Source: an uncultured Mesonia sp.
GTDB taxonomy: Bacteria > Bacteroidota > Bacteroidia > Flavobacteriales > Flavobacteriaceae
Assembly (NCBI GenBank): GCA_958296185.1
Contig: CATQIB010000011.1
Location: 40,404 to 104,403 of the forward strand
DNA length: 64,000 nucleotides
Reading direction: 5' to 3'
Part shown: positions 29,231-39,087 of the stretch, one piece after another
How the letters are laid out: each line of letters opens with the position of its first letter
How positions within the stretch are numbered: the stretch's first letter is position 1
The notes under the pieces: generated by a model
What the model was told of the DNA's origin: nothing
Databases searched by the model: none
The model's input: only the letters and a program-made list of their open reading frames with translations
Translations under genes and position numbers: made by a program

Positions 29231-31708
29231 ATGAATAAAAAGGAATCTTTAGCTATAGCCCAAGATTGGTTTACAAAGCAAAACTGGAAACCGTTTAAAT
29301 TTCAAAAAGATACTTGGAAAGCTTACGAGCAAGGCAAAAACGGACTCTTAAATGCGCCGACAGGAAGTGGGAAAACCTATGCTTTATGGGTGCCTATTGT
29401 ACTCGAATTACTGCGCATTAAAGCTAAAGAAGGTAAACTTAAAAAAGGGATAAAAGCGCTATGGATAACCCCGTTAAGGGCGCTTTCGAGCGAGATAGAA
29501 CAAGCCACTTTGCGATTTAGTCAAGAAGTCTTTCCAGAAATTACGATTGGAATTCGCACGGGTGACACTTCTCAAAAAGTAAGAGCAGCACAAAAGAGAA
29601 AGATGCCAGATTTGCTCATTACTACGCCCGAGAGTTTACAACTACTTTTGGCCTCAAAAAAATACAATCAAATTTTTGCGAGTCTTAATGCCGTGGTGGT
29701 AGATGAATGGCACGAGTTATTAGGTAGTAAACGAGGCGTGCAAATGGAGCTGGCTTTAAGCCGATTGAAAGCAATAAGCTCTTCTTTAAAAATTTGGGGT
29801 ATATCTGCCACTATTGGTAATTTAGAACAAGCACGTGAGGTTTTATTGGGACCTCAATCAAATCATTTAAAAAATTCTGTACTTATTAAGGCCAGACTTA
29901 AAAAGAAGATTAAGGTTCAATCTATTATTCCTAATAGCATGGAAAAATTTCCATGGCGGGGACATTTAGGCTTACAATTGCTCGATGAGGTCGTGGGCAT
30001 AATTCGTCATTCAAAAACCACTTTAATTTTTACCAATACCCGCTCGCAATGCGAATTGTGGTTTCAGCAACTATTGGAGCGATACCCTGAGTTTGCGGGA
30101 GAATTAGCGATGCACCACGGTAGCATAAGTAAAGCAACCCGTTTGTGGGTAGAGCAAGCCATTCGGCAAGAAACACTTAAGGCGGTAGTTTGCACCTCAA
30201 GTTTAGACTTAGGGGTAGACTTTGCCCCTGTAGAGACAATCGTACAAATTGGAGGACCAAAAGGGGTCGCAAGATTTTTACAACGCGCAGGTAGAAGTGG
30301 TCATCAGCCGCGTGAAACCAGTGTTATTCATTTTCTGCCTACGCACGGGATAGAGCTAATAGAAGCTTCAGCCTTAAAAAAGGCAGTGAAGAATCAAGCG
30401 GTAGAAAATCGCATTCCTTATTTCTTAAGCTATGATGTTTTAATTCAATACCTTATTACCTTGGCGGTTTCAGATGGTTTTTATCCTGAAAGCATTTTTA
30501 ACGAAATAAAACAAACCTTCTGTTATCAAATTATTGGTGAAAAAGAATGGCAATGGTGCTTAAACTTTATAACCTACGGTGGCGAAAGCCTAAAAACCTA
30601 TGACGAATACCGTAAAGTTGAAATCCTAGAAGACGGCTTGTTTAAAATAAACAATCGTGGCGTAGCTATGCGTCATCGATTGCAAATTGGTACAATTGTA
30701 AGCGATGCAGTGTTGGCGGTGAAGTATGTAAAAGGTGGATTTATTGGCAGTATTGAAGAGTTTTTTGTTTCTAAACTTACACCTGGCGATGTATTTACTT
30801 TTGCGGGTAGAAATCTTGAATTTGTGCGAATAAAAGGTATGCAGGTACACGTAAGAAAATCTAAAAAGAAGACAGCAAAAGTGCCCAGTTGGGCAGGAGG
30901 CAGAATGAGTTTCTCCTCGCAAATGAGTGAGTTGTTAAGGGAGGAAATGTATGCGGCAAGTTCAGCGTTTCCAGATAGTGATGGGCCAAATCAGAAATTA
31001 ACACCTGAGTTAAAAGCCTTAAAACCTATATTTAAAAGGCAAGTACAAGAATCGATTATACCAAGACCCAATCAATTTTTAATAGAAACTTTTAAAACCC
31101 GAGAAGGCTACCATGCGGTTTTTTATCCCTTTGAAGGGCGTTTTGTACACGAGGCACTGGCAAGCTTAATCGCTTATAGGTTGAGTTTGCTTACGCCGAT
31201 ATCATTAAGTATAGCTTTTAATGATTATGGTTTTGAATTATTATCTGATCAAGAAATAGACGTACAGCAAATCTTAGATAATGAGTTGTTTACAAGCGAA
31301 TTTTTAATGGATGACTTGTACAAAAGTCTAAATGCTACCGAGATGGCTCGTAGAAAATTTAGAGATATTGCTGTTATTGCTGGTTTGGTTTTTACCGGCT
31401 ACCCCAGCCAGTTAATTAAAGCCAAACATTTGCAGTCAAGTGCGCAACTATTATTTGATGTTTTTAGAGATTACGAACCAGAGAACCTATTGTTTTTACA
31501 AGCCTTTACAGAAACCTTTGAACATCAATTACAAGAAGAAAGATTACGAATAGCCTTAGACAGAATAGAGCAACAACAAATAGTTTGGAAAAAATGTAAA
31601 AAACCAACTCCGTTTTCATTTCCTATCATTACCGATAGGCTTCGTGAGAAACTATCTTCAGAGAAATTAGAAGATCGTATCAAAAGAATGATAAAAGCTT
31701 TTTCTTAA
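29231..31708 (+). CDS. ligase-associated DNA damage response DEXH-box helicase (Lhr-core type)
   Basis: 'NAPTGSGKTYALWVP', 'VVDEWHELLGSKRGVQMELALSRL', 'CTSSLDLGVDFAPVETIVQIGGPKGVARFLQRAGRSGH'. Confidence 0.95.
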   Translation: MNKKESLAIAQDWFTKQNWKPFKFQKDTWKAYEQGKNGLLNAPTGSGKTYALWVPIVLELLRIKAKEGKLKKGIKALWITPLRALSSEIEQATLRFSQEVFPEITIGIRTGDTSQKVRAAQKRKMPDLLITTPESLQLLLASKKYNQIFASLNAVVVDEWHELLGSKRGVQMELALSRLKAISSSLKIWGISATIGNLEQAREVLLGPQSNHLKNSVLIKARLKKKIKVQSIIPNSMEKFPWRGHLGLQLLDEVVGIIRHSKTTLIFTNTRSQCELWFQQLLERYPEFAGELAMHHGSISKATRLWVEQAIRQETLKAVVCTSSLDLGVDFAPVETIVQIGGPKGVARFLQRAGRSGHQPRETSVIHFLPTHGIELIEASALKKAVKNQAVENRIPYFLSYDVLIQYLITLAVSDGFYPESIFNEIKQTFCYQIIGEKEWQWCLNFITYGGESLKTYDEYRKVEILEDGLFKINNRGVAMRHRLQIGTIVSDAVLAVKYVKGGFIGSIEEFFVSKLTPGDVFTFAGRNLEFVRIKGMQVHVRKSKKKTAKVPSWAGGRMSFSSQMSELLREEMYAASSAFPDSDGPNQKLTPELKALKPIFKRQVQESIIPRPNQFLIETFKTREGYHAVFYPFEGRFVHEALASLIAYRLSLLTPISLSIAFNDYGFELLSDQEIDVQQILDNELFTSEFLMDDLYKSLNATEMARRKFRDIAVIAGLVFTGYPSQLIKAKHLQSSAQLLFDVFRDYEPENLLFLQAFTETFEHQLQEERLRIALDRIEQQQIVWKKCKKPTPFSFPIITDRLREKLSSEKLEDRIKRMIKAFS

Positions 31709-31784
31709 GTATTCAGGTTATTCAAAATTCTGTTAATAAATTTAGATTCAGTTTCAAAGTCCTTATATTGCATCAAAAAATAAC

Positions 31785-32249
31785 ATGAAAGCAGCTTTAG
31801 GTATCTTTATTTTGGTATTTTCTTTAATCAGTTGTAACACCATGCAGCGCACACACATCACTCAAGATTCATTAGCCTTAGTAGGAACAGGAAACTTATA
31901 TGGTAATGGAGAAGAAAATTTAGAACCTAACACTACAGTGATTCGGCAAAGTGCCGAGTGGGAACAAGTTAAACGTAAGATGGATGCCATAAATGCCACA
32001 ACGAGTTCTTTTAAAGGCCTTCCGGTAAACTTTGAAAATGAGATGGTTCTGGCAATTATTAGCGATATAAAAACTACTGGAGGCTATGCTATAGATGTTT
32101 TAGGAGTTGAAGAAAAGGATGAAGAAATAATTATAAATTATACCATGCATCGTCCAGATGGCGTGGCGAGTACTGTAATGACTCAGCCATACTATGTGGC
32201 TAAACTTCCAAAAAGAGACAAGCCCGTTCGGTTTGTAAAACAAAAATAA
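31785..32249 (+). CDS. lipoprotein, PrcB C-terminal-domain-like
   Basis: lipobox-like 'VFSLISC'; 'TGGYAIDVLGVEE...RPDGVASTVMTQPYYVAKLPK' resembles the PrcB_C pattern. Confidence 0.6.
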   Translation: MKAALGIFILVFSLISCNTMQRTHITQDSLALVGTGNLYGNGEENLEPNTTVIRQSAEWEQVKRKMDAINATTSSFKGLPVNFENEMVLAIISDIKTTGGYAIDVLGVEEKDEEIIINYTMHRPDGVASTVMTQPYYVAKLPKRDKPVRFVKQK

Positions 32250-32251
32250 GC

Positions 32252-32878
32252 TTGATTACAATAAAAAACCAACACTTTACACCCGATGCTTCGGGTGTTT
32301 TATTTTGGGAAAATAAGGAGATTTTACTTGTAGCCGATGTGCACTTTGGTAAAATTGCACACTTTAGAAAATTCGGTAGTGCCGTGCCGTCTGCAGCTAT
32401 AACAGCCAATTTTCAAAAGTTAGATGAGGCAATCAAAAAATACAATCCGCGAAAGCTTATTTTTCTAGGAGATTTATTTCATAGTGATTATAATCAAGAG
32501 TTTGAATTGTTTGAGCACTGGGTCAAACAACAAAATTGTAGCATTTTTTTAATTAAGGGAAATCACGATGTTGTGCACCCGTCCTTTTTTAAAAAAGCCA
32601 ACTTAGAGGTACTGCCTTATTTAATAATTGGTGATTTTTATCTTACACATAAGCCCGAGCATAAACCTGGTTATTTTACATTATGCGGTCATCTTCACCC
32701 TGGTTACGCTTTACGCGGATTGGGTAAGCAGAAACTAAAACTACCTTGTTTTTATCAAGCAAAGAACCAATTGATTTTACCTGCTTTTGGAACTTTTACC
32801 GGTTTGTATTTGGTAGAACCTAAGGTAAATGAATCGGTTTATGTATGCGGGCAACAAGAGGTAATTAGAGTGCAGTAG
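32252..32878 (+). CDS. pdeM: ligase-associated DNA damage response endonuclease PdeM (metallophosphoesterase)
   Basis: TTG start; 'LLVADVHFGK', 'FLGDLFHSDYN', 'IKGNHD', 'LCGHLHPGY'. Confidence 0.9.
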   Translation: MITIKNQHFTPDASGVLFWENKEILLVADVHFGKIAHFRKFGSAVPSAAITANFQKLDEAIKKYNPRKLIFLGDLFHSDYNQEFELFEHWVKQQNCSIFLIKGNHDVVHPSFFKKANLEVLPYLIIGDFYLTHKPEHKPGYFTLCGHLHPGYALRGLGKQKLKLPCFYQAKNQLILPAFGTFTGLYLVEPKVNESVYVCGQQEVIRVQ

Positions 32879-32943
32879 ATTTTAACGCTTTGCTATCGCG
32901 CTTATTAGCGCATTGTTTTTATCTTTAATATAAAATCATACCT

Positions 32944-33741
32944 ATGAAAACTAAATTACTGGCTGTTTTTAACTTTATTTCGGTATTAATTGCTATTGCA
33001 ACAAGCTATTTTACCCAAGCATTTAAATTAAATGGAAACACGATTGGCAGCCTTAGTAAACAACCTGAATATGCTAACTTATTTACACCAGCGGGTTACG
33101 CTTTTGCCATTTGGGGTCTCATCTATTTAAGTCTGTTGGCTTTTAGCGTTTTTCATTTGATACGCATTTTTAAACAAGGAAAAACAGAAGAATTTTTATT
33201 ACAAACGGGAAGTAAGTTGATTCTAGCTAATTTAGCGACTTCAGCATGGGTGGTTGCGTGGTTGTATGAATATACAGCTATTTCTGTAGTTTTAATGTTT
33301 ATTGCTTTAGTTGCACTTTTGCGCATAGTGGTTGCTACACGTATGGAGGTTTGGGATGCGCCCCTGTCTATTATTGCTTTTAATTGGTGGCCAATATGCT
33401 TGTATGCCGGTTGGCTAAGTGTTGCTTCCATTGCCAATACCGCTGCTTTTCTAGTGAAGATAGATTGGCAACCTTTTATATTTAATGAGGAGCAGTATAC
33501 TTTGATTATGATAATCGTAGCCACTATTATCAATTTAGCAATGATTTTTTATAGAAACATGCGAGAATTTGCAGCAGTGGGAATTTGGGCACTGGTGGCG
33601 ATTTATTTCAAACAAATCGATAATCAAGACAGTATAGCTTATACCGCTCTCATAGGAGCAATTGTAATTGCTTTATATGCGGGGTACCATGGTTTTAAAA
33701 ATAGAAAAACTAATCCCTTATACCGTATTCTGAATAGCTAA
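32944..33741 (+). CDS. TspO/MBR-like tryptophan-rich membrane protein
   Basis: multi-TM protein with 'TPAGYAFAIWGLIY' and many membrane Trp residues. Confidence 0.75.
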   Translation: MKTKLLAVFNFISVLIAIATSYFTQAFKLNGNTIGSLSKQPEYANLFTPAGYAFAIWGLIYLSLLAFSVFHLIRIFKQGKTEEFLLQTGSKLILANLATSAWVVAWLYEYTAISVVLMFIALVALLRIVVATRMEVWDAPLSIIAFNWWPICLYAGWLSVASIANTAAFLVKIDWQPFIFNEEQYTLIMIIVATIINLAMIFYRNMREFAAVGIWALVAIYFKQIDNQDSIAYTALIGAIVIALYAGYHGFKNRKTNPLYRILNS

Positions 33742-35093
33742 ATCATACTTTTTATATCATTCCCCCAACTGGGATAACTAAATACCATTTTTTTTAGGGC
33801 TTGGGTGTCTAGCTTGAGATTCATAGCTAAAGTAAAAAGATTAATCATTTCGGCGGCCTGCGGACCAATAATATGCGCTCCCAAAATTTGATTTGTTTTT
33901 TTATCTACCAGTGTTTTAAAGCCATAAAAGGCTTGGTTTTCACGTTTGGCATTGTACCAATCCAATTGCGTTTTGCATTTAACGCTAAAAGATAGGTTTT
34001 TCTCCTTGGCCTCCTCCTCTGTAAGTCCGACCATAGCAATTTGCGGATGGGTAAAAACCACAGATGGTTGATTTGGGTAATCTATTTGGCTAGATTTTTT
34101 ATTTTTCAGAAGTTGATCAATCACCAGCTCAGCTTCAAAAGAAGAAAGTGGAGTAAGCGGCAGACCACTAGAATCCGCCACATCGCCGCAAGCATAAACA
34201 TTTTTATTCCCTGTATTTTGCAGGTGGGTATTCACTGCAACACCCTTTTTAGAGTATGCCACGTTTCCTTGATCTAAATTTAGTTCGTCAATAGAGGGAA
34301 TTCTTCCTGCTGTATTGATCACCATTTCAGTTTTCTCCTCTATTTCTTTATCGTGTTGCTTTGCGCTTACGCGGAAATATTTTCGTAATTTTTCAATTTT
34401 ATACACATTAGCATTAAAAATAAAGCGTACCCCATTTGCTTCCATAGCTTTAACAAGAGAGGTTACAAGATCTTTATCAAAACGACTTAAAGGCCTTTCA
34501 GTTCCCTCTATTACAGTCACCTTTACACCAAGGCTAGCAGCTAAATGGGCAAACTCCATCCCAATATAACCTGCGCCTACAAATAGCATACTTTCGGGTA
34601 GTTTATCTAAATTTAAGAATTCATCACTATTTAAAGTTAAATCCCACCCTGTAATATCAAGTTGAATAGGCTTGTTTCCTGTGGCAATTATAATTTTTTT
34701 GGCTTTTACCGTTTTCCCTTCTACCGATAGGCTTTTTTCGTCTAAAAAATAGGGAGATTGATGATACATGCTAATCCCAAGCGCACGAAGGTCTTTTTCT
34801 GTCGCCATAGGTACAGCATCGACAAAAGTTTCTTTAAAAGACTGCAAATTTTCCCAGTTAATGGCAGGTAAACTTTTAACTCCTTTTCCTTGCATTTGTT
34901 TACAGCGATCAAGTATTTCACTCAATCCTAACAAAACCTTTTTAGGGTCACAACCTCGAAGGGCACAAGTACCTCCAAAGGCTTTGTTGTCAGCTATAGC
35001 AACGTTTTTTCCTGCTTGAGCACAAGCCTTTGCAACCATTTTTCCTGCTGTGCCTGTACCTATGACAAATACGTCATACTCTTTTATACCCAT
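33738..35093 (-). CDS. FAD/NAD(P)-dependent pyridine nucleotide-disulfide oxidoreductase
   Basis: 'DVFVIGTGTAGKMVAKACAQAGK', 'GGTCALRGCDPKKVL', 'YACGDVADS'; start MGIKEYDV in frame with listed 35114. Confidence 0.88.
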   Translation of the reverse strand: MGIKEYDVFVIGTGTAGKMVAKACAQAGKNVAIADNKAFGGTCALRGCDPKKVLLGLSEILDRCKQMQGKGVKSLPAINWENLQSFKETFVDAVPMATEKDLRALGISMYHQSPYFLDEKSLSVEGKTVKAKKIIIATGNKPIQLDITGWDLTLNSDEFLNLDKLPESMLFVGAGYIGMEFAHLAASLGVKVTVIEGTERPLSRFDKDLVTSLVKAMEANGVRFIFNANVYKIEKLRKYFRVSAKQHDKEIEEKTEMVINTAGRIPSIDELNLDQGNVAYSKKGVAVNTHLQNTGNKNVYACGDVADSSGLPLTPLSSFEAELVIDQLLKNKKSSQIDYPNQPSVVFTHPQIAMVGLTEEEAKEKNLSFSVKCKTQLDWYNAKRENQAFYGFKTLVDKKTNQILGAHIIGPQAAEMINLFTLAMNLKLDTQALKKMVFSYPSWGNDIKSMI

Positions 35094-35212
35094 CTTTTTC
35101 GACAAAAGATACAAGGTTTTAGTATAGTGAGCTGTTAGAAAAATGATAAATTGTTTTAGTTTAAAAGCACGTTAAATAAAAATCAGCTATTGCCTACTTT
35201 GGCCCAAGCATT

Positions 35213-35220
35213 TATCTTTG
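35213..35220 (+). promoter_or_regulatory. Bacteroidota -7 box TATCTTTG, 5 nt before mfd ATG 35226
   Basis: matches TAnnTTTG; TTG at 35190-35192 at roughly -33 spacing. Confidence 0.65.
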
Positions 35221-35225
35221 TGGGC

Positions 35226-38200
35226 ATGAGTGTACCTGTAATTACCCAAAAATTCAATGGGCTTTCGCAGATGAGCGATCTGCAAAATGCTTTAGAACAG
35301 CCAGAGGAATTATTTGCTAAAATACATGCGAAAGGATTGGTAGGATCAGCCTTATCTTTTGTTATTGCGAATACATTTAAGCAATTGGATAGGCCATTTT
35401 TACTGATATTTAATGATAAAGAAGAAGCGGCTTATTACTTAAATGATCTAGAGCAGCTCATAGGTGATAAAAATGTTTTATTTTATCCTGGCAGCTACCG
35501 TAGACCTTACCAGTTAGAAGAAACAGATAATGCCAATGTGTTGTTACGAGCCGAGGTGCTTAACAGGATCAACTCTCGCAAAAAACCGGCAGTTATAGTT
35601 ACCTATCCAGATGCGCTTTTTGAAAAAGTAGTTACACGTAAAGAATTAGACCGCAGTACTTTAAAAATTAGTTTGGGAGATCAACTTTCAATAGATTTTG
35701 TAAATGAGGTGCTTTTTGAATATAAATTTAAACGAGTAGATTTTGTTACCGAGCCAGGAGATTTCTCTGTACGAGGAGGTATAATTGATGTGTTTTCTTT
35801 TAGCAATGATGAACCTTATCGCATTGAGTTTTTTGGCGATGAGGTGGATAGCATCCGAAGCTTTGACGTAGAAACTCAATTATCTACAGACCGAGTAAAG
35901 AAAATAGCCATAATGCCCAATGTAGAAAATAAAAAACTACAAGAAGTACGGGCTAGCTTTCTAGATTATATCGCACAAAAAACCCTTGTCTTTGTTAAGA
36001 ATATAGACTTGTTATCTGCCCAATTAGACAAGCTTTTTGATAAGGCAGAAGAGGCTTTTAAAAAGCTATCTGAAGAAATAAAACACCAAACTCCGCAAGA
36101 ATTGTTTTGCGATGCGAAGACCTTTAAAAAACAACTCTTAGGATTTTCTGTTGTAGAAGTGGGAACACAAGCTTTTTTAAATCCGCAACAGCTTATTCAA
36201 TTTAATACAAGTCCGCAACCAGCATTTAATAAGAACTTCGATTTATTGGTAGAGAATCTCAATAAGAATCATGAAGCGGGTTTTACAAATTACATTTTTT
36301 GCGGCAGTGAGCAGCAGGCCAAACGTTTTCACGATATATTTGAGTCAGATGATATCAACCAAGATCAACAGGTGCATTATCAAACCGTTGTTTTGCCGTT
36401 ATTTCAGGGGTTTATCAATCAAGATACAAAACAAGTCTGCTATACCGACCATCAAATATTTGAGCGCTATCATAAATTCCATTTAAAAAACGGATATGCT
36501 AAAAAACAGGCCATAACGCTTAAAGAACTCACCAATTTAGAAGTGGGAGACTATGTTACTCATATCGATCACGGAATTGGAAAGTTTGGAGGCTTACAAA
36601 AAATAGATGTTGAAGGTAAAAAACAAGAGGCCATTAAATTGATTTACGGCGAACGCGATATTTTGTACGTAAGCATTCACTCGCTGCATAAAATTTCTAA
36701 GTATAATGGTAAAGACGGCAAAGCTCCCAAAATCTATAAACTAGGAAGTAAAGCATGGAAAAACCTAAAGAAAAAAACCAAGGCTCGCGTAAAGCATATT
36801 GCCTATAATTTAATCGAATTATACGCTAAACGCCGTCTTGAAAAAGGACATGCCTATGCGCCAGACTCTTACTTACAGCATGAGTTAGAGGCTTCTTTTA
36901 TTTATGAAGACACCCCAGATCAAAGTACCGCAACACAAGCTGTTAAAGAAGATATGGAGAGTGAGCAACCAATGGACCGTTTGGTATGTGGTGATGTAGG
37001 CTTTGGTAAAACAGAGGTAGCTATTCGGGCGGCATTTAAAGCAGTAGATAACGGTAAGCAAGTAGCCGTTCTCGTACCCACCACAATTTTGGCCTTTCAG
37101 CACCACCAAACTTTTAGCGAAAGACTCAAAGATTTCCCCGTTAGTGTAGATTACTTGAATAGGTTTAGAACTGCTAAAGAAAAAAAGCAAGTTTTAGAAG
37201 ACTTAGAAAACGGGAAAATAGATATTGTTATTGGTACGCATCAATTGGTGAATAAAAATGTTAAGTTTAAAGATCTTGGTTTGTTAATCGTTGATGAAGA
37301 ACAGAAGTTTGGAGTAGCAGTAAAAGATAAACTTAAAACCATTAAAGAAAACGTAGACACCCTGACGCTAACCGCTACGCCTATACCGCGTACGCTTCAA
37401 TTTAGTTTGATGGCCGCTCGAGATTTGAGCACTATTACCACGCCACCTCCCAATAGATACCCCATAGAAAGCCATGTGATTCGTTTCTCTGAAGAGGTTA
37501 TTAGGGATGCGGTAGCCTATGAAATACAGCGTGGCGGACAAGTGTTTTTTATTCACAATAGAATAGAAAATATTAAAGAAGTAGCCGGTATGTTGCAACG
37601 CCTAGTTCCCGATGCTAAAATAGGGGTGGGCCACGGCCAAATGGAGGGTAAAAAGCTAGAAAAGCTTATGCTAAGTTTTATGAATGGAGAATTTGATGTG
37701 CTCGTTTCGACTACCATTATAGAAAGCGGCTTAGACGTAAGTAATGCCAATACTATTTTTATAAATAATGCTAATAATTTTGGTTTATCAGATTTACACC
37801 AAATGCGTGGCAGGGTGGGACGTAGTAACAAAAAAGCCTTTTGTTATTTTATTACACCGCCCTATTCGGCTATGACCGATGATGCGCGAAAACGTATTAG
37901 TGCACTCGAACAGTTTTCTGAACTGGGTAGCGGCTTTAATATTGCCATGAAAGATTTAGAAATACGCGGTGCAGGTGATTTGTTGGGAGGCGAACAAAGT
38001 GGTTTTATTAATGAAATAGGTTTTGATACCTATCAAAAGATTTTAAATGAGGCTATTGAAGAATTAAAAGAAAACGAGTTTAAAGACTTATATGCGCACG
38101 AGAATGAAACCGAGGATAAAGTATTTGTAAAAGACACCCAAATAGATACCGATTTTGAAATCTTATTCCCCGATGATTATATCAATAATATTACAGAACG

Positions 38201-38591
38201 TTTAAATTTATATACCAAATTAAATGAGCTAACTACCGAAGAACAACTTCTAAATTTTGAAAAGGAACTTACAGATCGTTTTGGTCCTTTACCCGAGGAA
38301 GCTCAAGATTTATTAGATAGTGTGCGTATTAAATGGATTGCTTCTAAAATAGGGCTCGAAAAAATAATACTAAAGAAAGGTAAAATGGTAGGTTATTTTA
38401 TTGCCGATCAACAGTCTTCATTCTACCAGACGAAAACCTTCTCAAAGGTATTGCAGTACGTGCAAACCCATGCTCATTTGTGTAAGATGAAAGAAAAACA
38501 AACCCGTAACGGCTTGCGTTTACTTTTGAGTTTTGATAAAATTAAATCGGTTAAAGCAGCTTACGAAGTATTAAAACCCCTGGGGAGCTAA
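35226..38591 (+). CDS. mfd: transcription-repair coupling factor
   Basis: 'MDRLVCGDVGFGKTEVAIRAAFKA', 'LTLTATPIPRTLQ', 'QMRGRVGRSNKKAFCY'; ATG at 35226 in frame with listed 35190. Confidence 0.96.
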   Translation: MSVPVITQKFNGLSQMSDLQNALEQPEELFAKIHAKGLVGSALSFVIANTFKQLDRPFLLIFNDKEEAAYYLNDLEQLIGDKNVLFYPGSYRRPYQLEETDNANVLLRAEVLNRINSRKKPAVIVTYPDALFEKVVTRKELDRSTLKISLGDQLSIDFVNEVLFEYKFKRVDFVTEPGDFSVRGGIIDVFSFSNDEPYRIEFFGDEVDSIRSFDVETQLSTDRVKKIAIMPNVENKKLQEVRASFLDYIAQKTLVFVKNIDLLSAQLDKLFDKAEEAFKKLSEEIKHQTPQELFCDAKTFKKQLLGFSVVEVGTQAFLNPQQLIQFNTSPQPAFNKNFDLLVENLNKNHEAGFTNYIFCGSEQQAKRFHDIFESDDINQDQQVHYQTVVLPLFQGFINQDTKQVCYTDHQIFERYHKFHLKNGYAKKQAITLKELTNLEVGDYVTHIDHGIGKFGGLQKIDVEGKKQEAIKLIYGERDILYVSIHSLHKISKYNGKDGKAPKIYKLGSKAWKNLKKKTKARVKHIAYNLIELYAKRRLEKGHAYAPDSYLQHELEASFIYEDTPDQSTATQAVKEDMESEQPMDRLVCGDVGFGKTEVAIRAAFKAVDNGKQVAVLVPTTILAFQHHQTFSERLKDFPVSVDYLNRFRTAKEKKQVLEDLENGKIDIVIGTHQLVNKNVKFKDLGLLIVDEEQKFGVAVKDKLKTIKENVDTLTLTATPIPRTLQFSLMAARDLSTITTPPPNRYPIESHVIRFSEEVIRDAVAYEIQRGGQVFFIHNRIENIKEVAGMLQRLVPDAKIGVGHGQMEGKKLEKLMLSFMNGEFDVLVSTTIIESGLDVSNANTIFINNANNFGLSDLHQMRGRVGRSNKKAFCYFITPPYSAMTDDARKRISALEQFSELGSGFNIAMKDLEIRGAGDLLGGEQSGFINEIGFDTYQKILNEAIEELKENEFKDLYAHENETEDKVFVKDTQIDTDFEILFPDDYINNITERLNLYTKLNELTTEEQLLNFEKELTDRFGPLPEEAQDLLDSVRIKWIASKIGLEKIILKKGKMVGYFIADQQSSFYQTKTFSKVLQYVQTHAHLCKMKEKQTRNGLRLLLSFDKIKSVKAAYEVLKPLGS

Positions 38592-38947
38592 AAAATATAA
38601 AAAGCATCTTTTAAATGCTCTAAACGCGTACCTTGTTTATTCATAATAATCGCAATAATGTCAAAGCGTACTTCTAAATCTAATTGATTGGTAGTTATAA
38701 AATGATCTACAGCGGTAACTAAAAGCTGAATTTGCTTGGGTTTTACAAAATCCTGTGGATTTCCAAAATCAGGTGTGCTACGAGTTTTTACCTCAATAAC
38801 ACATAGGCACTGCTCTTTTTGTGCAATAATATCTACCTCTGCTTTTAAGTACCGGTAATTTTTTTCTAAAATGGAATAGCCTTCATTAACCAAGTGCTCT
38901 AAGGCAAGTGCTTCCCCTTTTTTACCTAAATCATTATGTGTAGCCAT
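38588..38947 (-). CDS. YraN family endonuclease-like protein (UPF0102)
   Basis: 'LGKKGEALALEHLVNEGYSILEKNYRYLKAEVDIIAQ...VEVKTRS'. Confidence 0.92.
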   Translation of the reverse strand: MATHNDLGKKGEALALEHLVNEGYSILEKNYRYLKAEVDIIAQKEQCLCVIEVKTRSTPDFGNPQDFVKPKQIQLLVTAVDHFITTNQLDLEVRFDIIAIIMNKQGTRLEHLKDAFYIF

Positions 38948-39057
38948 AGCAATTTTTCTTTACGGATTTGTAAACCACTAATAAGTAGCCGATTATTGAA
39001 CTAACAAGATACACATTTTAACATAATCTAGCTTGGTTTTTCCGCTGCTAAAATGAT

Positions 39058-39065
39058 TATCTTTG
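39058..39065 (+). promoter_or_regulatory. Bacteroidota -7 box TATCTTTG upstream of the S9 peptidase gene
   Basis: matches TAnnTTTG. Confidence 0.65.
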
Positions 39066-39087
39066 AAATCCTTTTTAAACATTAAGA

